A stretch of DNA of 64,000 bases from Setophaga petechia (taxonomy: Eukaryota > Chordata > Aves > Passeriformes > Parulidae), in contig JANCRA010000028.1 in assembly GCA_024362935.1 (NCBI GenBank), positions 4,438,501 through 4,502,500 on the forward strand. The letters are read 5' to 3'. Under the pieces are notes generated by a model that saw only the letters and a list, made by a program, of their open reading frames with translations, was not told where the DNA came from and searched no databases. The translations under genes and the position numbers were made by a program. Shown here one piece after another: positions 49,591 through 63,135 of this stretch; within the stretch, counting starts at the first letter, position 1, and every line of letters begins with the position of its first letter.

Positions 49591-52500
49591 CTTTCCAAGC
49601 ACAGCAGACACTTCAACACATCAAGAAATGACAGCCTAAAGCTGGTAATGCAGGATAATCTAAATCCCTTGATCCTTGAAATCTGCATTGAGTACCATGA
49701 ATTAGATTTAACTAGCAATAAAATGCTTTAAATCTGTTATTCTCATAACAGAATGATGCTTCATTTGTGTGTGGTATAAAGAGAAATAATGTGTCTGGTT
49801 CCTATTTGAGATAGAGAGGGAAGACTGTTTTCATACTAAAATGAGCTTTGCCATCCTTCTGTACAACAGCACCACTAATCCTGCATCCTTCCTCAACGAA
49901 CATTTTCATTTCAAATAATTAACTAGGATGCAATAGGAATTATTCTGTCTCAATCTCAAAACCTACTTCCTGCAGCAATAGAGAACAGGATAGAGAGGAG
50001 ACACTTGTAGTGGGTATTACTAATAAATTCCTTGCTACATGTTATTTACCAACAACAGCAGTTTCCTCAGAAGAAAAGAAAAGAAAAACAAGGCAATAGG
50101 AAGTGCTTCCCCTTCTCTTTAGAATGGAATCAAGAGCTCCTCATGTATTTGTGAGGGAGATCATCTGATATATTCTCATCCCACATCTTTCAGACTTAAG
50201 GTTTGTTTGGGTTTGTTTTTAAAGAAAACCCTAAATAAATGACTATTCCACAGTGGGAATGCCTCGCTGGCCTCCACACACAGCTCTCAGTGTCTGCTGG
50301 TTGCATTAAAAGAGTTACAAACTCTGCAGGAACCAAACATTCTCCCCCCAAACACGCAGGACACAGAAGCTCACTGGTCCCTCCTGGCCCGAGGGATTTG
50401 GGCAAGGCTGGGACAGGGAGCAGGTTTTGCAGCAATCTTGGCCAGAAAGAGACCCCCAGCCCCTGCCTTCCACCAGGGCCACAAGCCCAGGGGGATTTTG
50501 GAGCTGCCAGTCCTGATGGCCACACTGCTGGGAGCCAAGGAAATGCTGAGGGTAGAGAGGAAAGCTGCACAAAGCCTTGAAATGCACATTTCTGCTTTGG
50601 GAATGGGGAGGGGGACACAGCTCTTTGCTGACATTCTCCCCAGGCTGGCAGGGGCACTGATTGATTTCTTTTTAATTATTTTTACAGTTCTTTAGGGGGC
50701 TGTTGTACCATCTATTGTGGGCTTGGCAAAACACATGCTCCCTCTTTGGAAGGGAAAATGGCCAGAGCTGCATTTTAATGATGGAATTGGCTGTCAACTA
50801 CCACAGCACTGACAGCCTTGGGACAGCATCTAATCTGGTAGGACACAAGGAGTAAATGAGAATTTCCTCTCAATTTTAATGTCTGTCATTGGCACCCACC
50901 AAAGAGAGTTAAAACTGGAGACATTTCTGCAGATTATGTGCTCAGGAAAGCACGTAAGCACAGGCACATGGGCAGGAAATGCTCTGGGGTGAATGAGGGA
51001 CATGCAGGACACCCCAGATCTTGTTTCAGTGTTATCACCAAGGCAGGAGCAAAGCACAGCTGTCCAGAGAGGGAAGGACAAGGAATCACATTCACACTGT
51101 GTGTTTGTGCATGGGCAGATAAAAGTGTGTCTGAGCTTGGCAGCAAACTCCTTCCACACCATTTTTCACAAAACTGTTCCCTTTCCAACTCAAGCCGTAC
51201 ATCTTCAAGAGTGCTTGAAGCAGATCAGTAAAATGCCATCTTTTAAAATCAATAAAACCCAATAACTAAGGAAATTATCAGTCTGAGGAGAAAAAATACA
51301 GATTCATCTCTGTATTGGAGCTGACTTCCTTCACAGGGGTCAGTTCACATCTTTTTGAATTTCCAAACACACTGACTTCACCCTGGTCTCACACTGCCTG
51401 CCTCTAGATATGTGGAGGAAGGCAAACATTTGTCAAATTAAACTGAATTCTAAGGGATGAAAATATATTATTTCTCATCACAGAAACTTCAAGAGGACAT
51501 CTAAAATATCTGATTCTTATTCACTTGCTCTGAGATGCAGGCAGTGCCAGCAAGGGGTACTGCTCTTTAAATCCTGCCATCTGCAGCCTTATGCTAATTC
51601 ACTTTTTTTAGGAATAGAAATCACTGTGGAATGAGAATATGCTAAAATTCACAGAAGATATGGATATAAAAGCCATTGTGGGTAATTGCTTTGGTTTGAT
51701 GCTTATCCAACAACTCAGAATTGTCTTATTTTCCTCAAAGATTTCCCTCCTCCCAGGGCCATTAGTGCTATTGATAGCTTCACCTTTATTTGCAGAAGAA
51801 ACACACACATTTCATAACACTGCCTAGCCAATCCTTACTTCTGAAGAGCTCTTTGCTGGTCACAGAGGGAATTTCAGTATTTTTCCTGTTCAATTACCTG
51901 TTTTTTACTGGTTGCCTGTAAAATGTAAAGCACCTTGTGCAATGACAGCTTTCTATATAAAAGCTACCACCCATTAGGGACTGGCCCAAAACCACACTAA
52001 CTTTACAGGGGAAATTTCTGCAGTGCTGAGTGGGTTTCAATTCAAAGCACCAACACAGAAAGAGAAAAAAAAAATCATCTTACAGTGGAATCTCACAGTT
52101 TCTCCCTAGCAGCCATGTCCATCTTTCTGCCTGAGGCATTGCCAGTGAATAAATAAGTCCCCCAGTAAGATATCTTTCATTTAACCTCAGGAGACCACTT
52201 CATAAGAACACAAGAACAATGACAACAGATCAGAAATCCATGTAGCCTTGCATCCTGTCTGTGGCAGGGACAGCAATCAGATCCTTCCCAGGAAAGTACA
52301 CAGAATTCCTACACAGGCAGCTCAACTACTCAGAGCCTGCCCTCAGCACTCCCAAGAGTTATAATGGGTTATCCACACACAGATCTGATCTTTTAAGCTC
52401 ACCTCCTGACAATATTCCTCGTGGTATTCATTTCCACTCTTCCTTGAGAAGTGTTTGGAATGCTTTCCAGCAAACTGACCCCTACTGATTGTTTCTGCAT

Positions 52501-55500
52501 TGTGAGGAAAAAAATCAGAAAAACATACACCCCACATCCTTGTCAGGACATTCATTATGTTATGTGATTTTACATTACCCATCTCTTATTTTTGAGGACA
52601 AGCAAAATAGAATAATAATTTTTGAAACTTCTCCTGTGAGAAGGAAGTGGAGGGTGTACATGAGAGTGCAGCAGGGGCCAGGGCTAGCTGCTCTGGACCA
52701 GACATATTGACCCAAAGTGTGGTTTGTGTGTAAATGTGCTCACTGTCTGGTTTCATTATGAATCACAAATCCTCTACAAGGCAAGGAAGGAACCATTTGC
52801 TGTCACTTACCCTGAGCCCTGATCTGATTCTCATTTATTACCCATCATTAAACTCACCCAGGCACAGAAACCATGTGCTCGGACACCAACAATCACAGCA
52901 GCTGCAAGGGACAGGCAATAAAGGCTGAACCATTTCCTGATCAGCAGCACTGTGAGGGTCAGAGAGGAGTCTGAGCCACCAGATAGCAAGTTCTACTTTT
53001 GGCAGAAAACACAGCTCCAGCCCCTCAGCAGTTGTCAAGCTGCTTTCTCCTGTGTTAAAGCACACCAGGTAACTCAGCCTATTCTCCTCTGAGAGTCTGG
53101 CACCCAAACTACAACACAGATATAAAAAACCATCTACTGATTCATCTATCTAGATACAGATATATAAATAAAGACATATTTATTTTAAAATACTACAGGC
53201 TTTCCAGACTACCACCAAACCACAAGTAACAAGATCCAGAAGGAGCCAGGGGCATTTTGAAGATGACCTTAGGACATCCAGAATACCCTCATCTCACAGT
53301 TTTTTATGTCCAGCAAGCTTTAGAGAGAGTCTCATCATCATTCAAGCAGCAGTGGTCTGAGAACAGCTCAGGGACCACAAATATTTTCTACTTTCTGTCC
53401 AATGCCACATGACACCCATCAGCACTTCCATGGGCTGATCCATCTATTATTCCAGATGCCAGTAACATTTCAAAAAGCTTTTGCATCATAAAGTAAATGC
53501 AAAGAAACATCATCATTGACATTTGCAACTGTATATTGAGGACTAGGACAAGAGCTGAACAACCTGCAGGCCACAAATAAACACCTACAGTGACAGCAGC
53601 CTTCATCCCACGGTGGAGAGACACCCAGGATGCAGGGAAGCCTCTCACACCACTGTGGGTGCTCTGCAACAGAATTATTTGCCAAGTCAATGTTGTGTGC
53701 AGTATTTAGAAAAGTTCCTGCCTCTTGCTGTTATAAATGACAATTTAGACAAAGAGCAAGTGTTTCACAGTGGCTGGGGGGCCTTCAAAAAGGGACAAAT
53801 TAGTTTAAGGAAATTGTTGAAATACTGGCATATCCCAGTGTTTAACTTGCCACGGTTTGGAAAAGGATCACAGCTACACTGGAGAATGAATCTCTGTGTG
53901 TCTTACAGAATCTCTGTTTTACACTTGTTATTGCTAAGATTATCACCCATGTGTCATTCCTGACTTGGAAAAATATTCTAATGCCAAGCTGAGCTGCAGC
54001 TCCAGGAGTGAGCTTTGCAACTGAACTTGCTTCCATGGATAAAAGAACATGACATGTATAGAAGACTCCAGGGTTAATCACAGTGTGAGCAGCCATGGAG
54101 TGTGACTGGACCCTGGTAAATAATCCCTCCATTTACATTTTTTGGACCAGTATCTTTCTGGGGGAACAAGTACCACTGGGAAAAAAAACCACCCTGAAAC
54201 AAACCCTGCAATGCACAAGGTTTGCAAATGCAATTCCTTCATGCATCATCAATTACATTAATGGAGAGAAGGAAAGGCAATATTGGCTAAATCCAGGGAT
54301 TGTCAAGGAATTAAAGAAGCCCATTTCAATTAGGTCTAAAAATGTAGAAGGTGGGCCTGGGGAGTGACCATGGCCCATCTGGTGCTGGTTTGTGTTCAGT
54401 GCCTGTTCCACTCCCCTCCCAGGAGACCAGAACTGCTCTGAGGCACCAGCTGAGCTCTGCTATCACAGTCCTGTTCAGCTGGAACTGAACCCTGGGGGAA
54501 AATTTGGCATGGCCAAAGTTTATTTGCCTGGTGGCTAGACAAGAAACCAGTTTCTGGATTATGAATCCAGAAAGAATAAGTTCAGTAAGTACAAATAAAA
54601 CAATTTAACACATCTTTTATATACAATGCAAATATTTTCTCTGCTCAGTGTGTCATACACTGTCCAAGTGTCTGGAAGGTGTAACATTAGCAGCTGGTAC
54701 AAATATTTCACTGGGGAGCTTCTAGTGAAAATTTAATATCCATTGTATAATATCCTTTATTATACTTCTTCTGCCATGAAACATCCTCTATGACAAGGAA
54801 AACTTTGGACAATTTGCTTTTAAGGAAAATGTTTGCTCTCTTCATGTTTTTTGGTTTTTTTCCCCAGGGATACTTTCTTTTAATATTTTCTCTTTGTTTT
54901 GCCACTCTCCCCCTCAATATGACATATTTGCTGTCACACTTGCTAATAATTTCCCCCATTATCACATCCATGGGTTTCAAAGCAGTTGGCAGGCAGCAGG
55001 GCTGCTACATCAGCCAAAAGCCAGAAGTCACTGAAAGCTCTGGGTGGGTAAAGCAGGAATGAATCCACCTACATTTTGATAAGAATTTTCTAAGAATTGC
55101 AAGCCAATAACTCTTAGAGCCTCTTTCCAGGCCCCCATGACTAAACCACAGAGCTGAGGCACTCTCAGCTCCCTGAGCTATAACAGCAGTGGTACCTCAC
55201 TGCTGGGAGATGCCAATTTAAAAATAAAGCAGGAGATGGTGAGAACTAAACCAGCAAAAATCATGAGACATTTTCCTGCTCCTGTTCTGTAGTTTTACTT
55301 TCAAGAAGACAGATAAAGGAGATGGATTTATCTGGTGAAATATTGCATGGTTCTCACTGTAATAACTGTTTACATCAGCTCTTCTGAAGTAATATCTATT
55401 TTTAGTATCAGGCTTTTAAAAGATTCTTAGCTCAATCACTAATTTTGAGCTTTTAATTTACCCTGGGAGCAATTTTTCAGGTGGAATTAGTGCCACTTCA

Positions 55501-55627
55501 CTTTGATTTGCAGGCACAATTAGTAAGTTAAGCATTTCTATATCCTAAACTACACCTGGAAAATGGAAGTCTGCTTTTCAAAAAAGCCCATGTGGTTAAA
55601 TTGAATCAAACTCAGTAAAGACTTTCT

Positions 55628-55653
55628 TCTTTTCCTTTCCTTTCCTTTTTTTA
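55628..55653. repeat. (TTTCC)n pyrimidine tract
   Basis: About four TTTCC units run into a T run. No gene is attached. Confidence 0.75.
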
Positions 55654-56244
55654 AAATTGGTAGTAAAGTTATTCTTTAACTCACCCATCTTTCTTAACAT
55701 GACTCATTCTCTCACAAAGGCTCTCATGAAACAATTCCTTTCTTTGTCAGACTTTGTCAATGATTTCTAGTGCTCAAGAGGTGTGGCCAAGGGCACTACA
55801 AGAATTTTATTGTTATTTACACTGCCAGGTAGGTTGGACAAAACCACAGGATGCTGAAGACACAAACACAATGCTGACAACTGATACCATTAATTGCTGA
55901 AGTGACCAGAACCACTCACATCCCAGGGTGAGGCAGAGCCAAGGAAAAATACAGTAATTGTGAATAAGGCAGAATTAAAACCAAAGAATTCAGAGCATAA
56001 TTCAAACATCCTTCAAGGAAAACAAAACAAATCCAACCCAGCCCCAGACAGACAAATCCTCTGCTGAAAATGTCACTGTGTAACTCTCAGCAAGGTCAGT
56101 TTTAACAGGCATTCATTCATCAGAGGCTGACAGGGGATCATCCTGCCTCCACAACTGATGATGCAGACAAAGAAGGAAGCAGGGAAATGACACAGAGAAG
56201 AGAGCACTTGGCCACCACTGTCACTGGAATGGTCTCAGACACAG

Positions 56245-56340
56245 GGTGGGATTGTTGGGGTGTCCTGTGCAGGGCCAGGAGTTGGACTTCATGATCCTTG
56301 TGAGTCCCTGCCAACTCTGAACTCTCTGTGATCCTATGAA
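56245..56340 (+). repeat. CR1 LINE 3'-terminal fragment
   Basis: A short sense-oriented CR1 end: GGCCAGGAGTTGGACTTCAT, GATCCTTGTGAGTCCCTGCC and TCTGTGATCCTATG. It lies about 150 bp from the minisatellite at 56.5 kb. Confidence 0.8.
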
Positions 56341-56490
56341 TTGTAAATTCATAGAATTTACAATAAATAAATCAATCAAAGCTCAAACTGTTCTACCTGT
56401 ACTGCCTCCCTAATTCACTTCCACATCCACCCCAACAGTAATTTATTGTAACCATCCATTTAAAGTTAGTGCAGCTCCAAATGAGCAAGT

Positions 56491-56554
56491 TTTTGTAGTT
56501 CTTGGTTCTGTAGTCCTAGTTTTGTAGTCTTAGTTTTGTAGTCCTTAGTTCTTT
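56491..56554. repeat. 14-15 bp minisatellite, about four copies
   Basis: The units are variants of TTTTGTAGTCCTAG in tandem, varying by one base in length and a few substitutions. Confidence 0.9.
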
Positions 56555-58110
56555 AGGGCAGCTCTTTGCAGGAAAGGTGTATTACTGTTAATGTTCTCAC
56601 TTCAACACCACTGTCCCACAAGGAAATAAATTAGAGGTGCCTCATCTCCAGCTCAGCTCACCTACAAAGAACAAGGGGAATGATGCAGTAGGAGAATATG
56701 TAAAGTAAGTCTTCTGTAAACATTAGTGGATGAAAAGTTTGGGAGGAGAAAATGGTTAAAACTGTTCAAATGTTTAATTACTATTAACCTAATGCATAAC
56801 TGAGTGGGGGCATAGAAGACATGAGAAGTGAACTTTCCCTAGAAATGTCCTTTCCACTGAAAACCAAACCACTTCCCTGCTTGCAGCAGCAAAGACCACA
56901 AAATGTGTGTGAACCCCTCCTCCTACTACTCATGCCATCAAAGAACTGCTTGTTTTTCACCTGTAATTTAAAAACCTGAGCCTTCCACAGTCATTTGACT
57001 ACTTTGAAAACAACTGAAGAGAGTTTTAGCAAAAAATGTTTATATACATTTACATAACTGTGCATGTACAGTGAATTAGGGTAAGTAATGGAATATGATC
57101 AGTAATATTTTCTCTCCAAAACTAGGTTCCCCACATAATTTAAACAGAAAATGGGTCTTTGCTCTATAATCTTACATCAGCATACAGGAAACATCCCCAA
57201 ATATGTGCATGTACTGGGGGCAAGGGGAGAGCATGGGGAGATTGATACAACAATGCACCATTCATGCAAGTCAGGCTTACTTGTGTTAATTGGAATCTAG
57301 TTCTGCAGGCTGCTAACACTACCCAATACCACGAGGAATGTTCACTTTTTACATAAGTGATGCCCTGGAATTCATTTGCAAAGCCAGGTACAAGTGCCTG
57401 TGAATGAGTCACTGCTCCTCAGGTGCATTTGGGTCTTTATATGGGAATCAGTGCAGCCCTGCTGACCTGCTCCTGCTTCTGCCATGGCTGCAGATCCCAG
57501 AATTGTGGCCACAACATAACAGCAGGTTCTTTCCAGCCAGACCAATGCTACTTCCAGTAGCAATGCTACTTTTATAGTGATAAATCACTACTCAAATTTG
57601 ATTGTAAGGATGCAGAATGGTCTGGTATGTAGCCCAAGATGTTTGAGAAGCACTGCTTTGGAGGAAAAGTCACCTGGAACTCCAGAGAGGACATTAGAAA
57701 AGCAAAACAATTGCATGGACCGGTCCAGGAGCCCAACACTCCACTCCTGCAAGCACAGCCCTGGATGCCTGCTGGGTTACAGAACCACCCTCAGGGCTCC
57801 TCACTCCCAAACAGCACCTCCAGTGCTCCAGAGTCCTTCACACCCTGTCGAGACTGTCTGGGTTACCCAAGTGATCTCTGTCAAATCCCACAGCACTGTG
57901 TCACCTTGGGGATCTCCAGTGGGCACAGACCAAGCCTGACCTCTATCACCTGAGCTCACCCTGCTGCTCTCATCCTCACTACACTCACCTGCACAACTGC
58001 AGCTCTGTGAGAGTTCACCCGGTGTGGGAGACAAGACAAAACCAAAACAACCTTAAAATAAATCTTTTCAGAGAAAGCACTTGAGGCTCCCCTGGGATGA
58101 AGCATGTTAA

Positions 58111-58150
58111 ATATATAAAATGTACTATAAATATATAAAATGTACTATAA
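58111..58150. repeat. Perfect 20 bp tandem duplication
   Basis: ATATATAAAATGTACTATAA is repeated twice without change at 58111-58130 and 58131-58150. Confidence 0.95.
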
Positions 58151-59100
58151 AAATTAGGTCTATTTTCTCACTCTCAGTTAATAGAAGATCCTGATTCAAC
58201 TTCACTTAAGGGCATGGCAAAAAAACCTTTCTCTTCTGAGCTAACATTTACCTTTACATTGGGCCCAAGGTGTATCAACAACTGATACCAAACTGAGACC
58301 ACACACAAACACTCCCCTGGTCACCACACTTGAAAATTAAATTTATAGGCACAGTGAAAGCAAGAATTAAAGATAAGCAGCTTTTCCAATTACTACCAAA
58401 AGCTTTTAGTGCCACTGAAGAAGGGGAGGAAAAAAGTAACCTACTTATAAGATTTTTTTTTAAGGTAAGTCTATGCTTCCCTTCCAGCAACTGGCAGCCA
58501 TTAAATACATAATAACTCATAACGTAAATGTTCATCCCCCTCTTCCATAATTACAGATATGGTGGTAATGAAAAAAGTCAAGGAAGCCAGACCAACCCTT
58601 CTGAACTATTTGTGCACAAAACTGCAGATACCAGGTACATGAGACTGCACTGCTGGTACTAAGAGGAAAATGTTGTTTGAAAGTATTACACAATACCAGC
58701 AAAAATCCTGTGTTCCACTCTACAGTGCTTGAATCAAATTCTGAGGTCTGAGGAACATACATGGGGGGATGGACAGGCTGTGTTAAAAGATGTGGGAATG
58801 GGGTGGAATAATAAGTACTTCTCTAAAATCTGTGGGAAATCTTTCCCCTCATTATTATAATAAATGGCAGAAGTGAAGACAAGCCTGGCAAGAGGTGTCT
58901 GAACTACAGCCTGAGGGAAAACAGGCCAACTTCTATTAGTAGAACAGATGTGCCACAGGCAGCAGAAGTGCAAGTTTCCTTACAACACCCAGGCCAAGTA
59001 CCTGACAGGCCAATAGTGAGGACAAACTTTCCTTGTGCAAAGCAGAAAGACAGGATGGAGGAATGAATTGTTACCTTGTACTATTGGCCATGCATTATTA

Positions 59101-59128
59101 GTGAAGATATTAATGTGAAGATATTAAT
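59101..59128. repeat. Perfect 14 bp tandem duplication
   Basis: GTGAAGATATTAAT occurs twice back to back, followed by a partial third unit (GAAGA). Confidence 0.95.
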
Positions 59129-62100
59129 GAAGACAAGGTAGTCTGGAGGGTTTCCCTGCTCTAGTAGCCTGCACTCACTTGCTGACACAAACAGCAGAAA
59201 GACAAAATACAGCAGCAGCTGGAGCACTTCCCTCCTCTCAGCAGGAAGCAAGGACACCTTCCCTTCCCACCCTGACCATTTCATCCCCCTCAAAAGAAGA
59301 TTTACTTTGCAATCCAGGGCTGTCCAGTGAGAACACAGGCTGTAAATGGCATTTTATAGTTCAGTCCTTGGTGCATGGGCATTGGGCCAGGGCACAAACA
59401 CGTTTTCCTCCAACCTGCTCACTGATTCAAGACAATACTCTCCTCCTTGATTGCAGAGGCATTTCCAAGTAGGTTTGAGTGCTTTCATGAATCAGACCCT
59501 CAGACTGCCATGACTTCTCAGGAAATCAGACTGTTCTAGCACACAGGAAAAAAAGACTGTCTGAGCAAAGGATGTAGGTAGGAAATGATCAAGCTCTGGA
59601 CTTTGGCAACTCACTCCAGTAAAATATGACCAACCCTTGTCACAACATTAATGAAGGCATATTGAAGGAGCCCTGCTTTCTCCTCTGCATTGCTTAAACT
59701 GACCTTGGTTAATCCCTACATCAGCAGCATCCTACAGAAGGTGGAAAAATGTCAGAGAAAGGGACACAAAGTCAGGTATGGAGGGGGAAATGGGGAGAAA
59801 GGTTTTGTTCATTGTTGAAAGGCCTTAGAGGATCTCCTGGCAGAAAGAGAGCTCCACCTTGTCCTGCCATTTAGAGCACCAGACTGCCAGAGAAGTAACC
59901 TGGATTTAAGAATGCTTAGTGCTGTTGGAGGCAGGGTAGGACATGGTGGGCCAAACCATTTGCAGTCCTAAGAAGAGCAAGCACAAAGTATTATGTGAGC
60001 ATTCTATCTCACCTCCTGCCTTGGACACCTGAGGAAAAACCTCCTTGGGAAGTGCTCAGGTGCAGGAAGGCATTCACCCCAAAGGAAAGCCCATGGACTT
60101 GAAATAGAAAACTGAAAGTGTTTGGATTATGATTTTCTCTGTTCTAGGCAGAAGAACAGTGAAGTGGTGGAGTAGGAAGCAAAATGTGAAGATGGAGTCC
60201 AGTTCTGCAGAGCACAGCTGAGGAGAAAGACAGTGTCCATTTGGGGAGAAACAGGTTGTAGAAAAGAAACAAGCAGCACCTGCAACTCATGTAATATACA
60301 CATATTCAGGGGTAGCACCTGAAGAATGTGGTTTCTGCATGAAATAAATAAAAATGTTAGAGAGGTACAGCTGCCACCATAAGCCAATGACAAGAAGATG
60401 GGAGTCAAAGGGAACTGAATTTCATCAAGTCTGATTTATCCCACCATTGTGCTGCATCCACTATGTCAAGACCCATTCTCAGTGCATGTGTTTATAGCTT
60501 AGTGGGAACAATCACAGCACAAGAGAGCTGATTGTGGATTTGTGAGGCTGTAACCTCCTGACAGGTTACACTATGTCAGCTCAAGAAGTAGGGCAACACA
60601 GGTAGATAAAAGTTCCACTTTTCAAATGAACAGAGATTGTAGCTGGAATTTACCCTTACAGGAAAAGTGAGCTCACAATAGGATTTATGAAAAAGTACCT
60701 GGCATTGCTTGGCTTTCTGGGAAATCAGGGGCTGAAAGGCATCTGGGGGAATGCCCATCCCTCTGCACATGAGGAAAGATAAGTTTCTTCAGAGCCCCAG
60801 TTCTCTATGGTTATTCACCTTTCATGAGTCCTTGCTGACCTCTCACCTCCTTGCATTTCCTGCCTTGTGACCTTACACTGCACACTTCTGCCTGCCAGGG
60901 CTTCCTCTAAGGACACCTCTATGCTCTTCCTGAGACAGACACTTTCCCCCTCTGCATTTCCATGGAATCCTTGCAATAACCTCCATTTGATACCTCCCAA
61001 TTTCCACCTGCAGAAGTCCCTGAGGTAGAGCTGTCTGGGTTGGAGGATTCAGGCACCCAGGAACAAGGACCAAATCTCTGGGTCTAAGCATTAACCTCAT
61101 TAATTAATTCATTCATAAACTAATGCTGCATATGCTGAGGAGCTGGACTGCAGTTCTCATCCTGGCTCTGCCTCAGACCTGCTGTGCTACTTTGGGCAGG
61201 TGATTTTTCCCATTTGGCTTTCTTGGTTTCCCCATCTATAAGGCCCAGCCTTATAAGCCCTCCTGATATAAAACATCCTGAGATCTTTGGACAACAAACT
61301 CTATCATGAGCCAACCACTGCTATTATTAGAGCTGTTGTGTGATACAGAGACACTGGCAAGAGACACAAAAGCAAAATAAATTCAAGGGCAGAGAGAGCA
61401 GACAGAGCAATAAAGCACAAAAATTGCAGAAGGAAGAGAAAATAATCTAGTCAAAACCAGAGCACAGCACTGGGGCATTACTCCCATGGTACAGTGCATA
61501 TGGAAGGATAACACTATTTTGAAGCAGTTTAAAATCCAGCTGAAGCAGTACAAATCCAGTTGTCCACCTTCTCAGTCTTTGTGTTCCTAGTGGCCTGCAG
61601 TTCTGTAGCTGCTCCTACCTAACTCCACACATAGATAAGACTTTTTGTATGGTTGGGTTTATAAATGTATTGACTGGCTACAGCTGTACAGCTCAGATAG
61701 GCATAGAGATGCTCTACCACCTTCTGAGTCCAGCCAGGTTTATCCTTTCTCTGGCTGGGAAAAGCAGCCAGTAAGAAATGAAAAGCAAAAGCAAGCTTGG
61801 ATGCAGACCTGTGGAATGGTCAACTGAATCAATATTTACACAGCTGCATATGTAGTGCTTTAAAAGGGAAGATCAGCACAGAGTTAACAGCATCATCTGG
61901 AGATAAGGCAAGCTCAGATCACCAGTTTTATGTGTGCTACTCTAGAATGCTCCTGAGCAAGCAGCAGTTGTGCTCCATCTGTCAGTGTGTCCTCTGCTGT
62001 CACAGGATGCTTGCTGCAGAGCAGACCATGCTCTGCTTCTTTCCATTATGGATGAGCCTGGATTGTCCTGTGATTTTTCTGTACAGAGAATTACAGTGTC

Positions 62101-63119
62101 TCTATAACCAGTTTACATTTTCTCTTGGTTAAAGAGCAGCTTGTATGTCAGGATTAATATAAATGAAGACAAAAATTCGATTTGTGTCTGCAATTCCCAA
62201 GGAACTTGTCACCTTTGCTTTCCAGAGAGCATCAGAAGCTGAGAGTATGGACTGGTTTGGAAGTGATCAGAGGGAGGGGGGTACCAGATCAGCTGTGCCT
62301 GCCAAGAGTGGGGTGTGGGATGAACACAGGGTCAAACATTACCCTTGATAGATTTCTGTTCCCCACGTTCCGTTTGGATTTTCTGAACCATTTCCTCCTA
62401 AAAGTTTGTGCAACCTTGTTTCTCAGTTAAAAGGCTTTTCAAATTTTTTGAAGTTTTTTATTTTATTGCCTTTTTGATGAGTGATATGAACTGCATATAG
62501 ACTAGATTTTGCTCCCCCTCATTAATGTTGTAAATTAATTTAGGACTGATTTAGATGCAGGATTAACAACCTGAGGACTAATCCACTCTTTATTCAGAGG
62601 ACATAATCAGGATGAGCAGTCTTTCATCCCACATCACTCCATTAGTTAGCAGGACCATCTCATGGGAAGCAAACAATGTTTGTATGTCTGCTGGCAAAGG
62701 AACTGTTCAGGGTTAGGGCAGAAGAGTGGGAGACACCAGGCCTGGCCCCAGCTTTGCTCCAGGCTCCTTCTGCTACCCTGGGCAAGTGCTTCTACACTGC
62801 ACCATCTCCCCTGATTCTAACATGGAGGAGTCTGGTTTAGAGAAAAGACAAAAGATTAGAAGCAATGTTTGTGTGGTTTAGGGCAGCATCTTTTATTTAA
62901 GCAGGATTAAGGATACCTGGGCCATGGGCCACCTGCCAACACAGAAACTTGGTAAGTGGAGGAATAGATTTAATAAGCCTTCAGTTACATGCCTCTATCC
63001 TTATTTACATGAAATGGTGGTTTATTTTCTGAGCACTCTTTTCCTCTGATAGCACTGTGATTAGTACATTATTATCTATATTGCAGAAGCAAAGTCAAGT
63101 CCTCAGTTTTCAGATAAGC

Positions 63120-63135
63120 AAAAAAAAAAAAAAAA
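63120..63135 (+). repeat. Poly(A) run
   Basis: Sixteen A residues followed by CCCC. The sequence upstream does not resemble a retroposed mRNA or a known SINE. Confidence 0.8.

Noticed and set aside
57639..58034. Possible retroviral or gene fragment suggested by ORFs on both strands
   Set aside because: I could not tie either translation to a known protein or LTR, and there are no splice-consistent edges.
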